Shown one piece after another: positions 1 through 10,664 of a stretch of 64,000 bases of DNA. How positions within the stretch are numbered: position 1 is the stretch's first letter; each line of letters begins with the position of its first letter. The position numbers and the translations under genes were made by a program. Source of the DNA: Nephrocerus scutellatus (lineage: Eukaryota; Arthropoda; Insecta; Diptera; Pipunculidae); the NCBI GenBank assembly GCA_947095585.1, contig OX352765.1:89178965-89242964 (forward strand), read 5' to 3'. The notes under the pieces are model-generated. The model ran no database searches and was not told the DNA's origin. It saw only the letters and a program-made list of their open reading frames with translations.

Positions 1-101
1 TATTACTCTCTCCTCTCTAAATAACCTAATAAGCTAATTAATATCAAGATACCTTATCCAATTAATATCAGTTACCTTTACCTTTCTTTTCTTTTCTGTA
101 G

Positions 102-639
102 GAATCTACAGATCCCGTCACAATGATGCTCTACCGTAAAAAGATCCAACCTAAAGGCGACAACGTCTATATGCGCCCACTCGATGGCATGGAGCTAATG
201 CGCACTAAACTGTTTGCTTATCAAGTAGAGCTGCAGGCAGGTTACCAAATCATTAGTGATACATTTAGTGAACCAGAAAAATGTGGCCTCAAACAGTTGG
301 AAGCATTTAAGTTGCCAATTTTGGCAATTCCCGTAAGGAAAAATTTTCCCTACAAAGAACTTTTTCGGAGGCAGTAAGTCGTGAATTCCGTCAGGGTGGT
401 ACCTAATTATTTTCACAATTTAACTTTGCAGACTCCGCTGGCAACGCGAAGTTGGTCTTATGAATCACGAACAGCGTAAATGGTTTCCCCAGAAGCCCAA
501 ATGTGAAGGTAACGTTGCTGGATTTATTTCAATTGGCATCACTGAGTGTCGTTATGCTTTGCTGATTTTCGCCCTTGGAGCGACTGCTGCGATTGCGATG
601 TTCTTTGTTGAGATTCTTGTAAAGAAGTTATCAAACTAA
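102..639 (+). CDS. Ionotropic receptor, Ir75-like: last two coding exons
   Basis: This is the C-terminal part of a chemosensory ionotropic receptor, a variant glutamate receptor channel of olfactory neurons. Exon A (102-373) follows a pyrimidine-rich acceptor and stays open from its first base. Exon B (432-639) ends in TAA, and the 58-bp intron has GTAAGT and TTTGCAG borders in phase 2. The joined exons encode the distal ligand-binding lobe (S2; for example SDTFSEPEKCGLKQLEAF and the following PYKELFRRQL), then GFISIGITECRYALL, which leads into the third membrane helix (about 20 hydrophobic residues) and a very short cytoplasmic tail ending KKLSN. The S2 wording resembles the Ir75 clade; the exact paralogue is not resolved. 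Upstream exons (amino-terminal domain, S1, pore) lie left of the window. No frame break is seen, so it looks functional. Confidence 0.85.
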
Positions 640-1120
640 CACTGGGTTAAGTAGGAAAGGACGGGTGATTTTCCTTGAACTTAACGGTTATATCATTATT
701 GATACTTTAATAAAGTCACAAGTTTTATTGCAATTTAATTTAAGAAATAACTGAAACATCTCTAAAGCGTTGGAGGATGAAAAGATGGTAATTAGATCAA
801 CCGAGCAAGTCAGGCAACCCAAAATAACAATCTGCACTTCTTGTTGGTTGTTGCTCGCTCACTGTCTGTACTTTTAAATGCAATATCCATAGTCCTTGTC
901 ATCTAGTATCTGAACGTGTTATTTTTCTTGTCAACGCAGTGGCTAGAAGTGACAATTTTTCACGTTTAATTGGATTTTTCAATGCTGCCGGTGAAGAAGA
1001 TCTAAAATAACACTCACACATACAAACTGAATCATTCGAACCGTATCAGCTACCTTCATTTCAAGCATTACCGGAGCTGTATGAAAAAAATAAAGAAGAC
1101 TTTAAAGCATCAGTTAGTTG
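640..1120. other. Non-coding stretch downstream of the receptor gene
   Basis: AT-rich DNA holding the receptor 3' UTR and spacer. I see no supported gene or clear repeat before the mariner-type element. Confidence 0.5.
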
Positions 1121-1234
1121 TAGGGAGTGACAAGTCAATACGTCAGGAGTGACTTTCAGTTAAAAATGAAATCATTGTTTACAAGCGTACAAGAGTATTT
1201 TAGTGGGAAATATTAAAAAAAACAGTTATCCGCA

Positions 1235-2202
1235 ATGGAATTCAAGCGTAATAGTTTGATTGCCCTATTTTTGGCTGGAAAACCACAGCTGCAGATTGTT
1301 AGCCAACATCTGAATGTGAATAAAATGTTTGTGTATCGCACCATAAATCGTTATAACGATACTGGCACCATTGCAAAACGCCATGGTGATGGACCGAAAC
1401 GCACTGCAACATCGCCGGATATCATTCGGAAGGTGAAGGCCAAATTGGCTCGGAATCCGCGCCGTAGCGGCAAGAAAATCGGCTCGTGAGGCGAACATTT
1501 CGCTCGAACGGATGCAGCACATATTGAAAGATCGTCTTGGACTAAAGGCCTTGAAATTCCAAAAAACACATTGTCTCACCGATGCTCAAAAAAAAATTAG
1601 AGTGAAAAGAGTCACCGTTCGTTATTGAGCAATATGTGAACAAGCAAAACGACCGGATTTACTTGCCCGGCCGTTCTACTAAAAATTTGGACCAACGGAT
1701 TACCACTCGAAACCAAGCGCCGCCGATGGTGATGGTTTGGGCTGCCGTAACGGCCGAAAGCCGTTCACCGCTCGTTTTTTTGGACCGTGGCATCAAGATA
1801 AATGATCAAATTTATCGGGATCATGTGTTGGAGGGAGCGTTGAAGCCTTGGGCACAAAAACATTTCGGCCGCAGAGCCTGGACATTTGAACAGGACTCGG
1901 CGCTGAGTCATAAAGCGCGCGTCAATCAAGATTGGCTGAGAAACAACGTTCCGCGGTTCATTTCCACTACCCAATGGCCACCAAATTCACCGGATGCAAA
2001 TCCGCTAGATTTCTCGGTTTGGGGTATTTTGAAGAGCAAGGTTGGGACAAAAAAATACCAAAGTGTCGATGATCTCAAGCAAGCGCTTCGCCGGGAATGG
2101 GCCAAAATACCGCAGAGCCACTTTAGTGCTGCATACTATTGATTTGTCGGCCGTTTGAAGGCCATAATCGCGGCTAAGGGTGGCCAAATCGAAAACTGCT
2201 AA
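1235..2202 (+). pseudogene. Mariner-type transposase, DD37D-like spacing, dead
   Basis: The N-terminal part (1235-1489) is a helix-turn-helix DNA-binding region (LIALFLAGKPQLQIVSQHLN, then VYRTINRYNDTGTI). A one-base insertion near 1480 shifts the frame; the protein continues as REANISLERMQHILKDRLG to about 1611. The segment that should hold the first catalytic Asp is then missing, and coding resumes with IEQYVNKQNDRIY near 1627. The catalytic core follows: VMVWAAVTAESRSPLVFLD, the second Asp in TFEQDSALSHK, and the third in NPLDFSVWG. I count 37 residues between the second and third Asp, the DD37D (maT-like) spacing. A TGA at 2140-2142 precedes FVGRLKAIIAAKGG and the true end near 2202. The frameshift, internal deletion and stop make it inactive. 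Confidence 0.85.
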
Positions 2203-2322
2203 TGCAATTCGAAAATTGAAATATTTGTGAACATTTTTTACTTTGATTCAATAAAATTCATCAAAAAATAAAAATTCCCTGGCGTTTTGTTTTGGTAACA
2301 CTTCGTGTCAGTCACCCTGTAT
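1235..2322 (+). mobile_element. Tc1/mariner-superfamily element copy 1, 3' terminal repeat visible
   Basis: The element body runs from a dead transposase to a 3' end at about 2285-2322. Read on the minus strand, that end begins CAGGGTGACTGACAC, the usual CAGGGTG start of Tc1/mariner terminal repeats, next to TA. The 5' terminal repeat is not clear; a GGGAGTGACAAGTCA stretch near 1125 may be its decayed form. A second copy of the family lies at 3559-5935. Confidence 0.75.
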
Positions 2323-2344
2323 GTACACAAGCCTAAAATTGAAG

Positions 2345-2620
2345 ATCCTTATACTCGTCTACACTCAATGTTGATTGTCCTTTTTATGTCTAGTATATTT
2401 TACTTCGACATCTAAAATTTAAGTTCTCTATAACATCTACTTTCAAGAACTTCTTTATAAAATGAAACACCGATCTTTGAAATGTACGTACGTATGAAAT
2501 TTCAAGTACAAATAATTCGAACAAACGGACCAATCTAACATAATTCGATTTGCTTCAAATGAATGCACGAGACATTTGTATATTACACTACCTATTAACA
2601 ACTCGGCATTACCTGGGACC
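2345..2620 (+). repeat. Dispersed repeat, copy also at 46830-47045
   Basis: This segment resembles 46830-47045 in the same orientation, sharing the blocks TGTCCTTTTTAT, TCTAGTATATTT, CAAGTACAAATAATTCGAA and a GAGACA-TTGTATATTA block in the same order. It looks non-coding. The class is unknown; because the partner lies beside a Helitron-like motif, it may be part of a non-autonomous element. Confidence 0.6.
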
Positions 2621-3558
2621 TCTCCCCTTCTAGAAATCATCAAGACATGCCAAAAGCTAAAGTAAAAGGAGTTGGCTGCATGCCCCTTCTTCTTACAGCA
2701 CCTACCAAACTGACCCTCACCCAAATGACCACCTTACTGACCCCACACCAACTTACCTCTTCCCCAGACTGGTCCACACCACTATGTCCCATTATTTATT
2801 ATCGCGGTCATACAAAGGTCATAATGGTGACCTAGGATAGTTTGTTATCCTAGTGGCATTTGATTTGGTTTGAGGTTTCGGCTGAATGTGTTTCTAGGGT
2901 CTGCTATGTCAATCGCCCGGGTACACGTACCGAACGAACTGAGGCCATTGATGCCAGATCTCACCAAGATCGCGTTGGTACGACGGGAGTTGGTTTCACC
3001 CATAGACGAGGTTGACTTTCGTGGCTAACCGAGTCTGTTACCAACTTTTGGTTGAGGACGAAGTTTCGTTCTATGATTGGGCTACGTATTGGCTGATGGC
3101 TTACTAGCCAAATAGCCGCTCTGAGTATGTGCTCGATGTGGGGTTGCATATACCAACCAGTTGTCGTGATACCATAACACGACAGCGATGAAAGATAGGT
3201 CCTGCTCTTACCAATGAGTTAAGACTGGCAGACCTGCTTCACAGACTGACGGTGAATGGCGTATTCCTAATCCGCGTCCGAAGAAGACCGTGGGATACCT
3301 ACAGGTGCCCACGGAAATCCAAAGACTGCTTATTCTTTTGAACTCAACTTAGCTTTTCTCTTCACAACATTATTTCTGTGCAAAGCGTTGCTGTATGCAA
3401 GAAATATTGTAATAGGGTCCGCAGATCGAAGTGTTACTAAGTTACTGTATCTGCGGTTGATGACAGCGCGCTTATATGACAAACGTTAGTCTGTTATGTT
3501 ATGTACAAGTCTACGGAAGCATATTGATATACGTCGTATTTGAACGGGAATATTCAAA
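2621..3558. other. Unassigned stretch between two mariner-type copies
   Basis: Moderately GC-richer than the surroundings, especially 2880-3330. No reading frame with recognisable protein similarity and no internal repeats were found. It could be an old retroelement remnant; nothing supports a gene. Confidence 0.4.
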
Positions 3559-5935
3559 ATTGAATTCAAATGTAACAGTTTGACTGCACTGTTTTTGGCT
3601 GGAAAGTCACTACCGGTCTTTTATAAAACAGCTCTGACTGTGTATAAAATGTTTGTGTAGGGGATTATCACACGTTACAACGATACTGGTAGCATCGCAT
3701 GGTGGTGGTCTTCCAATAACTGCAAAATCGCCAGAAGTGGTTCATAAAGTGAAGGCACGACTTAAGCAAAATCCACGACAAAGAAACATCCGACGGATAC
3801 TGCAAATTAAACTGATCTTAAAGCTCTACAAGATTTAAAAACGACTTAAAATTAGGTTCGACTTGAAAGATGCAAAGTTCTAAAACGTCTGCATGAATGT
3901 AACGATCTCGTCAACTTGGTATTTTCTGATTAAAAGATTTTTACGGTTCAACAGTACGTAAACAAACAAAATGATCGTATGTGTTGTAAGAGGGTTAAGT
4001 CCAACGACAATTTGGAAAGGCGAGTTTGCTCTTCGCGAACAAGCGCCGGCTTCTGTGATGGTAGCTGTAACTGCAAATGGTCGTCCTTCGCTAGTCTTTA
4101 TCGATTATGGCGTCAAGGTAAATCAAAAAATGTACCGGGGAAGGGTATTAAATGATGCGTCGCTACCTTGGGCACACAAAAAATTCGGTAACAACCGCAT
4201 TCAAATAAGATTCAGCACAATCACATAAAGCTCGTTTGACACAACTATTTTTACAAAGTCATGTTCCAAATTTCATTTCTTCGCAACAATGGCAAGACAT
4301 TCAAGACTTGGTTTGTCGTCTGCCAAAAGATTTGTCGGCAGAGGCACCCCGCAAGGAGGTGTCCTGTTACGATTACGAGGAACTACAAAATCCCACTCGT
4401 CAACCCTCCGTCCATCAAGGGCACAAGCTTGACTTTCTCCGATAAGGCCAAATATCTTGGTCTTATTCTGGATAGGTGGCTGAGCTGGAAACCCAACATA
4501 CAAGAAAGAGTCCGTAAAGCCACAGTGGCAGTCTTCTCAAGCAAAAAAGCCATAGGAAGTAAATGGGGTCTTCAACCGCATATCACTCATTGGCTGTACA
4601 CAGCAGTAGTCAGATATATTCTGCTATACGGTGTGGCTGTTTAGTGCACTGCATTAGATAAAGCGATCAATCGCGACAAACTAAGCAGAGTCCAAAGATC
4701 AGCTTGTCTTTGTGTGAGCGGAGCCCTTCATACAACTCCCTCTGCTGCACTGGACATTCTGCTCAACATTGCTCCACTCGACATCTTCGGCAGACAACTG
4801 GCTGCAAGCGCGGCTACTCGCCTCAGAGCAATCTCTCAGTGGACGGTGAATGATTTCGGTCACTCCTCTATCCTGAATTCAGTCAGGACTCCACTTGTCA
4901 ACTTAGACTACACCATTCCGCAGCTCCACTTCAACAAACTTCCAGGTTACCATCCCCACCAATTCTTCTTGGGAGGAAAATACTTGGAAAATGAAGGAGG
5001 AATTCACTTCTACACAGGTCGAAAACTGATGAAGGGGTTGGCGGAGGTGTCTTTTCAAAAAGACTAAATCTAAGTATCTCTTTCCGTCTTTCTGATGGTT
5101 ATTAAGGAAGCCTTGTCTTGGCTGAAGAGTAATGTCATATCTGTTAAGGATATCCACATTTTCTCGGATAGCCAGGCTGCGCTAAAGTCCATGAAATCAG
5201 TCTCCACAAATTCTATTTTGGCCCGAAATCGCCGATCATCTCTTGAGAAGATGGCGGAGCATTTTAAAATTCACCTGTGCTGGGTACCGGGGCATAGAGA
5301 CATTCCTGGTAATTGTATGGCTGATGGACTCGCCAAACATGGAACCACATTACCCCTATTGCCTGAATATGGTTCACGGGATGCTATAATAAAAACTAAT
5401 TATAGATGCAACGAAGCAGATCTGGCCCAAGGTAGATCCGAAACGCTCCAAGTGTTTGATCTCTCAAAAGAGACTGTAAATTAGTGCCATTATATGTGTC
5501 ATAACTGGAAACTGCCCCATAGGCAAGCATGCAGAAAGACTAGAAGTCTTTTCCAACGATTTCTGCAGAAGCTGCATGGATGAGGAGGAGGAAGAAACCA
5601 CCATCCATCTACTTTGTACAGGCCCAGACCTCTCGAATAGGCGGAAGCTGCATCTGGAAGCGTTCCTTTTCAACGATCTAACCCAAATTGACATTAATAG
5701 TCTATTGCCCTTCATACGAAGCTCCAAGTGGTTTAACGAGTAGGCGTGGGATTTTCTAGATCTTTGTGGTATCACATCGGAACTTCATGGACTAAGTGCG
5801 TCGGTTTTGACTGACGGCCACTTCAACCTAACCTAACCTAACCTATCATTCTCTAAAATAATTTATTAAAAATAGTCATAAATGACGAAACTACAACATT
5901 TTGATTACGTAACACTTCGTTCGCCGGCCGCTGAA
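3559..5935 (+). mobile_element. Mariner-type copy 2, interrupted by a non-LTR element
   Basis: Homologous to the copy at 1235. The start codon has become ATT (ATTGAATTCAAATG against ATGGAATTCAAGCG). Later pieces match the same transposase: the VMVAVTANGRPSLVFIDYGV region near 4057, then HVPNFISSQQW near 4260. Homology stops at about 4294, where a non-LTR fragment begins. After that fragment, 5890-5935 again resembles the family's 3' end (GTAACACTTCG shared). The transposase end, including the third catalytic Asp, is absent, so the insertion came with a deletion or a later loss. Confidence 0.7.
4295..5848 (+). mobile_element. LOA/I-group non-LTR retrotransposon, 5'-truncated, nested in mariner
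   Basis: The fragment starts inside the reverse transcriptase with GTPQGGVL (about 4343). A long RT thumb region follows (KYLGLILDRWLSWKPNIQER, then GLQPHITHWLYTAVV), then an RNase H domain at 5095-5340 (IFSDSQAALKS, WVPGHRDIPGN). It ends with a Cys-rich tail (FCRSCMDEEEE, TTIHLLC) and a short tandem ACCTA repeat at about 5826-5846. An RT followed by RNase H with this wording places it in the LOA/I group. Several stops and frame changes make it inactive. Related pieces lie at 54870-55620, 61500-63540 and elsewhere in the window. Confidence 0.8.
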
Positions 5936-6600
5936 CATACCAGTGATTGTTTTTATGTTATACCGCTATGCCAATAACAGAAATCTATCATCGATTTACA
6001 ATTCTTCTTCCCCTGTCACTGTTGACATTGTTGTCCACATTCGATATGAGTTTGCGACGTTTGGCATACAATTCTATTTATTTCACCAAATCTATTTGTC
6101 CCACACCGAATAAATTGAATTCGATTGTTACGTTGAGCCGTGACATTGAGAAACATAGTACCGTATGACGTTTCGAGGAGTGAACGTTAAAAGAATAAAA
6201 CGTATGTTTAAGGATTAAGTTTTGGCCAGAAAATTTATCGATGCCTCTGGCATTTTCAATTCCATTGACATTGATTTGTATTTTCTTATCGAATTTCAAT
6301 TCTAGGATGTGTGTACATCTGTTGTCGAGGTGGCATTGTAAACGAGTTCGAAGCATTGAGTTATGGATGATGTAGGAATGGATTTTCGAGGAAGAATATT
6401 TTACCGAATAAGGACAGTATGTTATGCTAAATATACATCCCCCATGGTACCCATATTGATGATATGCATTTCAATGCTGCTGGCATTTTCATCGACATAA
6501 AGTGGCCCAACACCCAGGACTCTACGCTTTAGATCATCCATCCTACAAGCAGATCGGCAAGTAGCCGGATTACAAGGGAGATGCACAGTCTAATTTGATT
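5936..6600. other. Non-coding stretch
   Basis: Open frames here are short and show no recognisable similarity. I see nothing specific. Confidence 0.4.
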
Positions 6601-6639
6601 GCTTTTGTAACGGAGTTTTCCAGCCAGGGTAAACCTCAG

Positions 6640-6960
6640 TTAAACCGATATGCACTCAGATCCATTGTCTGATACATGACGGGACATGGCCCATTTAATG
6701 GCCAAAACCATACCAAAAATGGGGAAATGCCAAACAGATCGCTGCTGCTTTTGCGGCGAGGCAAAAGAGACACCAGATAGATACCTCAAAGCTCACACAG
6801 TTCTATGGCAGAATGTCAAACCTATCGCCCTGGCAGATATATTGGCATTCATAAAAGGACTAAGCCATCACATAATGTGGTAGACATCTGGGATGCACAA
6901 TAGACCTAGGTCGCAGTGCACAAAAGGCTTACCAGCTTACCAACAATACAAAAAAAGCCT
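6640..6960 (+). mobile_element. 3' end of an RNase H-type non-LTR retrotransposon
   Basis: It encodes the Cys/His tail typical of these elements (MGKCQTDRCCFCGEAKETPDR) and then IALADILAFIKGLSHH. The 3' untranslated block that follows (TGTGGTAGACATCTGGGA, GGTCGCAGTGCACAA) recurs at 51785-51920. The coding tail also matches 35450-35600 (MGKSQSDRCRFCNEAKETSE). It is only the 3' few hundred bases, typical of 5'-truncated insertions. Confidence 0.7.
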
Positions 6961-7099
6961 CAGCGTGACCAGGGTTCAGAAAAAAGGGTCGTTACAATAA
7001 AATTTCTTTGATGGGGCTTTCCGGATTAATTCTGTGCTATATTTACTGGATATTTTATATTTCTGAATCAAATTCAATGCAATCAATGATGTCTTTCCG

Positions 7100-7725
7100 G
7101 GAGAGGCATGGATCGGGCGGTGTTCTGTCCAAGAGATGCGTGGATCGTGCGGTGCACTGACTAAGCGGTATGCTATCCAAGAGATGCGTAGATCGTGGGG
7201 TGCACTAACTGAGCGGTATGCTGTCCAAGAGATGCGTAGATCGTGCGGTGCACTTGACTGAGCGGTATTCTGTCCAAGAGGTGAGTAGATCGTGCGGTGC
7301 ACTTGACTGAGCGTATGCTGTCCAAGAGATACGTGGATTGCACGGTGCAGTCACTGAGCGGTATGCTGTCGAAGAGATGTGTGGATCGTACGGCGCACTG
7401 ACTGAGCGGTATGCTGTCCAAGAGATGTGTGGATCGTGCGCAGCACTGACTGAGTGGTATGCTGTCCAAGAGATGCGTGGATCGTGCGGCGCACTGACTG
7501 AGCGTATTCTGTCCGAGAGATGCGTGGATCGTGCGGCGCACTGACTGAGTGGTATGCTGTCTAAGAGAAGCGTGGATCGTGCGCAGCACTGACTGAGCGT
7601 ATTCTGTCCGAGAGATGCGTGGATCGTGCGGCGCACTGACTGAGTGGTATGCTGTCCAAGAGATGCGTGGATCGTGCGGCGCACTGACTAAGCGGTATGC
7701 TGTCCAAGAGATGCGTAGATCGTGC
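7100..7725. repeat. 48-bp minisatellite, 13 units
   Basis: The anchor CTGTCCAAGAGATGCG, with variants, starts at 7125, 7173, 7221, 7270, 7318, 7366, 7414, 7462, 7509, 7557, 7604, 7652 and 7700. Spacings are 47-49 bp, mostly 48. In the right half, unit pairs of 47+48 bp alternate, giving a 95-bp higher-order repeat. Because 48 is a multiple of three, long frames stay open, mainly on the minus strand, where they spell a 16-residue repeat (STHLLDSIPLSQCAAR). I regard these frames as by-products of the repeat, not genes. Confidence 0.95.
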
Positions 7726-7814
7726 GATTGGCGATCTATGGCCTGAGTTAGCAGCCTTCCCTGATTAATTACAGAAATTGTTTAGACCTTATGCGAATCT
7801 ATGTGCCGACGGAA

Positions 7815-8110
7815 CCTAGCAGCGATATGCTGATATCTATACATATTACCGCTACCGCTGATAACAATCTACCAGGCAATCTAGAAACGAAGCTACGTTC
7901 TACGACGACATTTGCAGCGAGAGAATAGTGAAATCTTGGCAGCGAAATGCTGATAAGTATAGACGTAGCAATCCACCGGGCAATCTAGGAGTGAAACTAC
8001 GTTATACGACGACGTTGGCAGAGAAGTGCTGCTATGTATAGACGAAGCAACCCACCGCGGAATCTAGGAGTGAAGCTACGCTATACGACGTCGGCGTTGG
8101 CAGCGGAAGA
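7815..8110. repeat. Three imperfect tandem units of about 80-120 bp
   Basis: The series GCAGCGAAATGCTGATA ... CACCGGGCAATCTAGGAG ... CTACGTTATACGACGACG recurs at about 7818, 7938 and 8020. The last two units are about 82 bp apart; the first is longer because of an internal insertion. It lies between the minisatellite and the fold-back structure, making a continuous satellite-like block from 7100 to 8672. Confidence 0.75.
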
Positions 8111-8224
8111 ACAGACATTGACACTGCGCGAATTACATATGTATGTATGTAGTTATTTTATATCTGCAAGTAAATATTATCTTAGCATTATGGTAACATT
8201 GAAAAATATACTACTTCGTTACGC

Positions 8225-8672
8225 GTTACGCAAAATTTACATTTGAGTCGTGCGAGACAAAGTGAGTGGGCCGACTATAGTTAAATTGAAGTTGTGGTTA
8301 GCCAGAAGAGATTGACACTACACAAATGTTATAGTTATTTTATAGTAACATGGGGAATGTTATCTATAGCATTATGGTAACATTGAAAAATATACCACTT
8401 CTCTCGACTGGCTCTCGTAACGCTTGATGTACATTTGTGGCGTGCGAGAAAAAATGAGCAGGACGGCTGTTAAATAGAAACTGTACTTAGCCAGGCGAGT
8501 GGTATACTTTTCAATGTTACCATAATGATATAGATAACATTTCCCATGTCACTATAAAATAACTATAACATTCGTGTTGTGTCAATCTCTTCTGGCTAAC
8601 CACAACTTCAATTTAACTATAGTCGGACCGCTCACTTTGTCTCGGATGCCTCAAATGTAAATTTTGCATAAC
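8225..8672. repeat. Large fold-back: 176-bp inverted arms with 97-bp spacer
   Basis: The left arm 8225-8400 is repeated in reverse complement at 8498-8672 with high identity. Matching blocks include TTAAATTGAAGTTGTGGTTAG, the AGAAGAGATTGACAC region and ATTATGGTAACATTGAAAA. The spacer (8408-8494) is a degraded further direct copy of the start of the left arm, and 8150-8215 carries part of the same unit upstream. So the structure is a tandem unit of about 180 bp whose last copy is inverted. No protein is encoded. Confidence 0.85.
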
Positions 8673-8984
8673 ACAAAACACCTACTAACACTGCAAACTT
8701 ACGGTTCTGCAGGAGGGGAACTCACTTTTCACTTTCTGACTCGCTTTTTGCGACCAAAATCGACCTACTGTATTGTGTAATAAATGCGTTAAATGCGCCA
8801 GACGTGTATTAACCTGCATTTGTCAATTTTTTTTTAATTGTAACTTAATTTCAATACGATAAGATGGAAACGAGAGATTTGAATAAAATATATTTCAACT
8901 CAAGCCTACTCATTACAGTTCATGGAAACAGTACTACATGTACTATGTTACAGTAATTACGAAACGTTGTATTGAAAACTCAAG

Positions 8985-9990
8985 ACCGGTACTTATTGCA
9001 AGGCTAAGAATCGTAAAGACGTATTATAATAGTTCAGCATTTTGGTTTCGTACGAAAATGTAAGTAGAAACAAGTTAACAGACATTTCTTTTACACGGAG
9101 ATGTTACTCCATTCTTAATGCGGCTTAGTTTTTTGACACATTGTGGCAATGGCAGCTGTATTTTAATTGGAATCCGAATCCGAATTCGAATGTCAAAACC
9201 AGCCAAACAGCAGGTTTTCAAATTCCAAAGAAGGAATTCGACAGTGCAATTGTTGTTGTAATTCCAAATTCGAATTCAAATAAAATACAGCTGACGTAAA
9301 CATAGTAATTTTCCGTCGCTGTTTGTTTGTCAAAAGTACTTATATGTACCCAAAATGCATAACAGCTTTTGTTATTATTTTTAACTTACCATACTTATGT
9401 AGTTCTTAAACAACAAATCAAAAATAACTTTTAGCAAAGACAACAACCCATTTGTTGTGCGCAAATTATCATTAGGAGACATTTTGTGTTAACATACAAC
9501 CTTTTACATAGAAATATGTAAAAAAAAATTTAAAATTAAGTGAAATTAAAACCGATTTTAGCGAAAATAATAATTAAAATGTCTTAACAACATTATTGAC
9601 TGTGCGAAAAAAAATTAAAAAATAATTCGACAAGTCGATGCGATGCGATGAAACTGTTCGAAATTAGAATCACCTACTTCGACTGGGAGGTTGGCATCTC
9701 CTGTAATCCGGCTACTCGGAGGTGTGATTGTAGGATGGTCTGAGGCCGGGAGTCCTGTGCGTTGGGCCAGTTCATGTTGACGGAACGTCCGCACTAAGCT
9801 TGCCATCAATATGGGTACCGTGGAGGAGTCCGCGGTATTCAGGTTGGCCAAGGAGGGATGCACCGGGCCAGGGGTGAAAACCAGCAGCCAAGAGTTCCCG
9901 TGGCAAGCAGTAGTGGGATAGCGTACCGGAGTGGAATGCCATTGCCAGCTCGGCCAATATGATCAGACTTCAATCTTTTTTGTTGTTAAT
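8985..9990. repeat. ~1-kb dispersed repeat, left copy
   Basis: It matches 12640-13625 in the same orientation over about 1 kb. The best-conserved part is 9570-9790 (a GCGATGCGATGAAA block, then CTCCTGTAATCCGGCTACTC, then CATGTTGACGGAACGTCCGC), where identity looks above 90%. Minus-strand frames in both copies share MASLVRTFRQHELAQRTGLP and the text after it, but I recognise no protein and both frames are short. The left copy contains a MITE at 9152-9294 that the right copy lacks. Confidence 0.8.
9152..9294 (+). mobile_element. Small MITE, copy 1
   Basis: A 143-bp element with inverted ends: CAGCTGTATTTTAATTGGAA at left and, reverse-complemented, CAGCTGTATTTTATTTGAAT at right. The aligned position in the paralogous repeat near 12850 lacks it, giving an empty site. 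The internal AACAGCAGGTTTTCAAATTC and CAATTGTTGTTGTAATTCC blocks recur inverted at 10665-10767. Confidence 0.8.
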
Positions 9991-10009
9991 AATTTTTTTT
10001 TTAATTTAA

Positions 10010-10650
10010 TTTGACTCTTCTTTTTTTAATTGTCAGAATTTAGAGATATTTACTGATGAGCAGCTGTTGAATTATTATATACAATTAATAATACATGAAG
10101 AGAAACGTTGTAGCTATTTTTATGCTGCAAAAAGCAAAGATTTATATATAATTACAAAAATAATGCACTGAATGTCACATAATTGCACTCGTTTTGTTCG
10201 ATTGATTTAAGAAATTGCACTGAGTGTATCGGGGTAAAATTTTCTACACGTGGTTTTTTGGTCGATCATACCCGTCTATGTGTGTAGTGTAGAACAACAA
10301 AAAACAGTCATTGTGCTACAATTTTGACTTTTGATATGCGACAGCAACCACAAATACAAATTCAAAAAGAGCGAATAGCGAATGCACTCGTTTTGTTCGT
10401 ATGACGCTTAAAAACGAGCACTCAGTCAAAAAAGGAAAAAAATCAAACGAAAGCCACATAAGGGAGTTCTTATTATTGAATATGGAACCCGTCTTCACAC
10501 AAATCCACCGATAAAACGGAAGACAGTATACAACGGTTTGTCATAGAATTCTCCAGTACGATAAATTACCGTTCAAAAGACAAAGTGAAGCAAAGCAAAT
10601 AGCAAATCAAAAGCTTATTATTAAATGCAGATGCAAATGCAAATATTAGA
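10010..10650. other. AT-rich non-coding stretch
   Basis: No gene is supported. A motif GCACTCGTTTTGTTCG occurs at about 10186 and again near 10384; nothing else stands out. Confidence 0.4.
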
Positions 10651-10664
10651 GAAGATTTTTTGCC

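Noticed and set aside
195..416. Minus-strand frame overlapping the receptor exon
   Set aside because: Shadow of the Ir75-like exon; no similarity of its own.
7173..7684. Long minus-strand frames of 108-159 codons over the minisatellite
   Set aside because: They exist only because the repeat unit is a multiple of three; single-base slips change the frame from unit to unit, and no start context, intron or flanking exon supports a gene.
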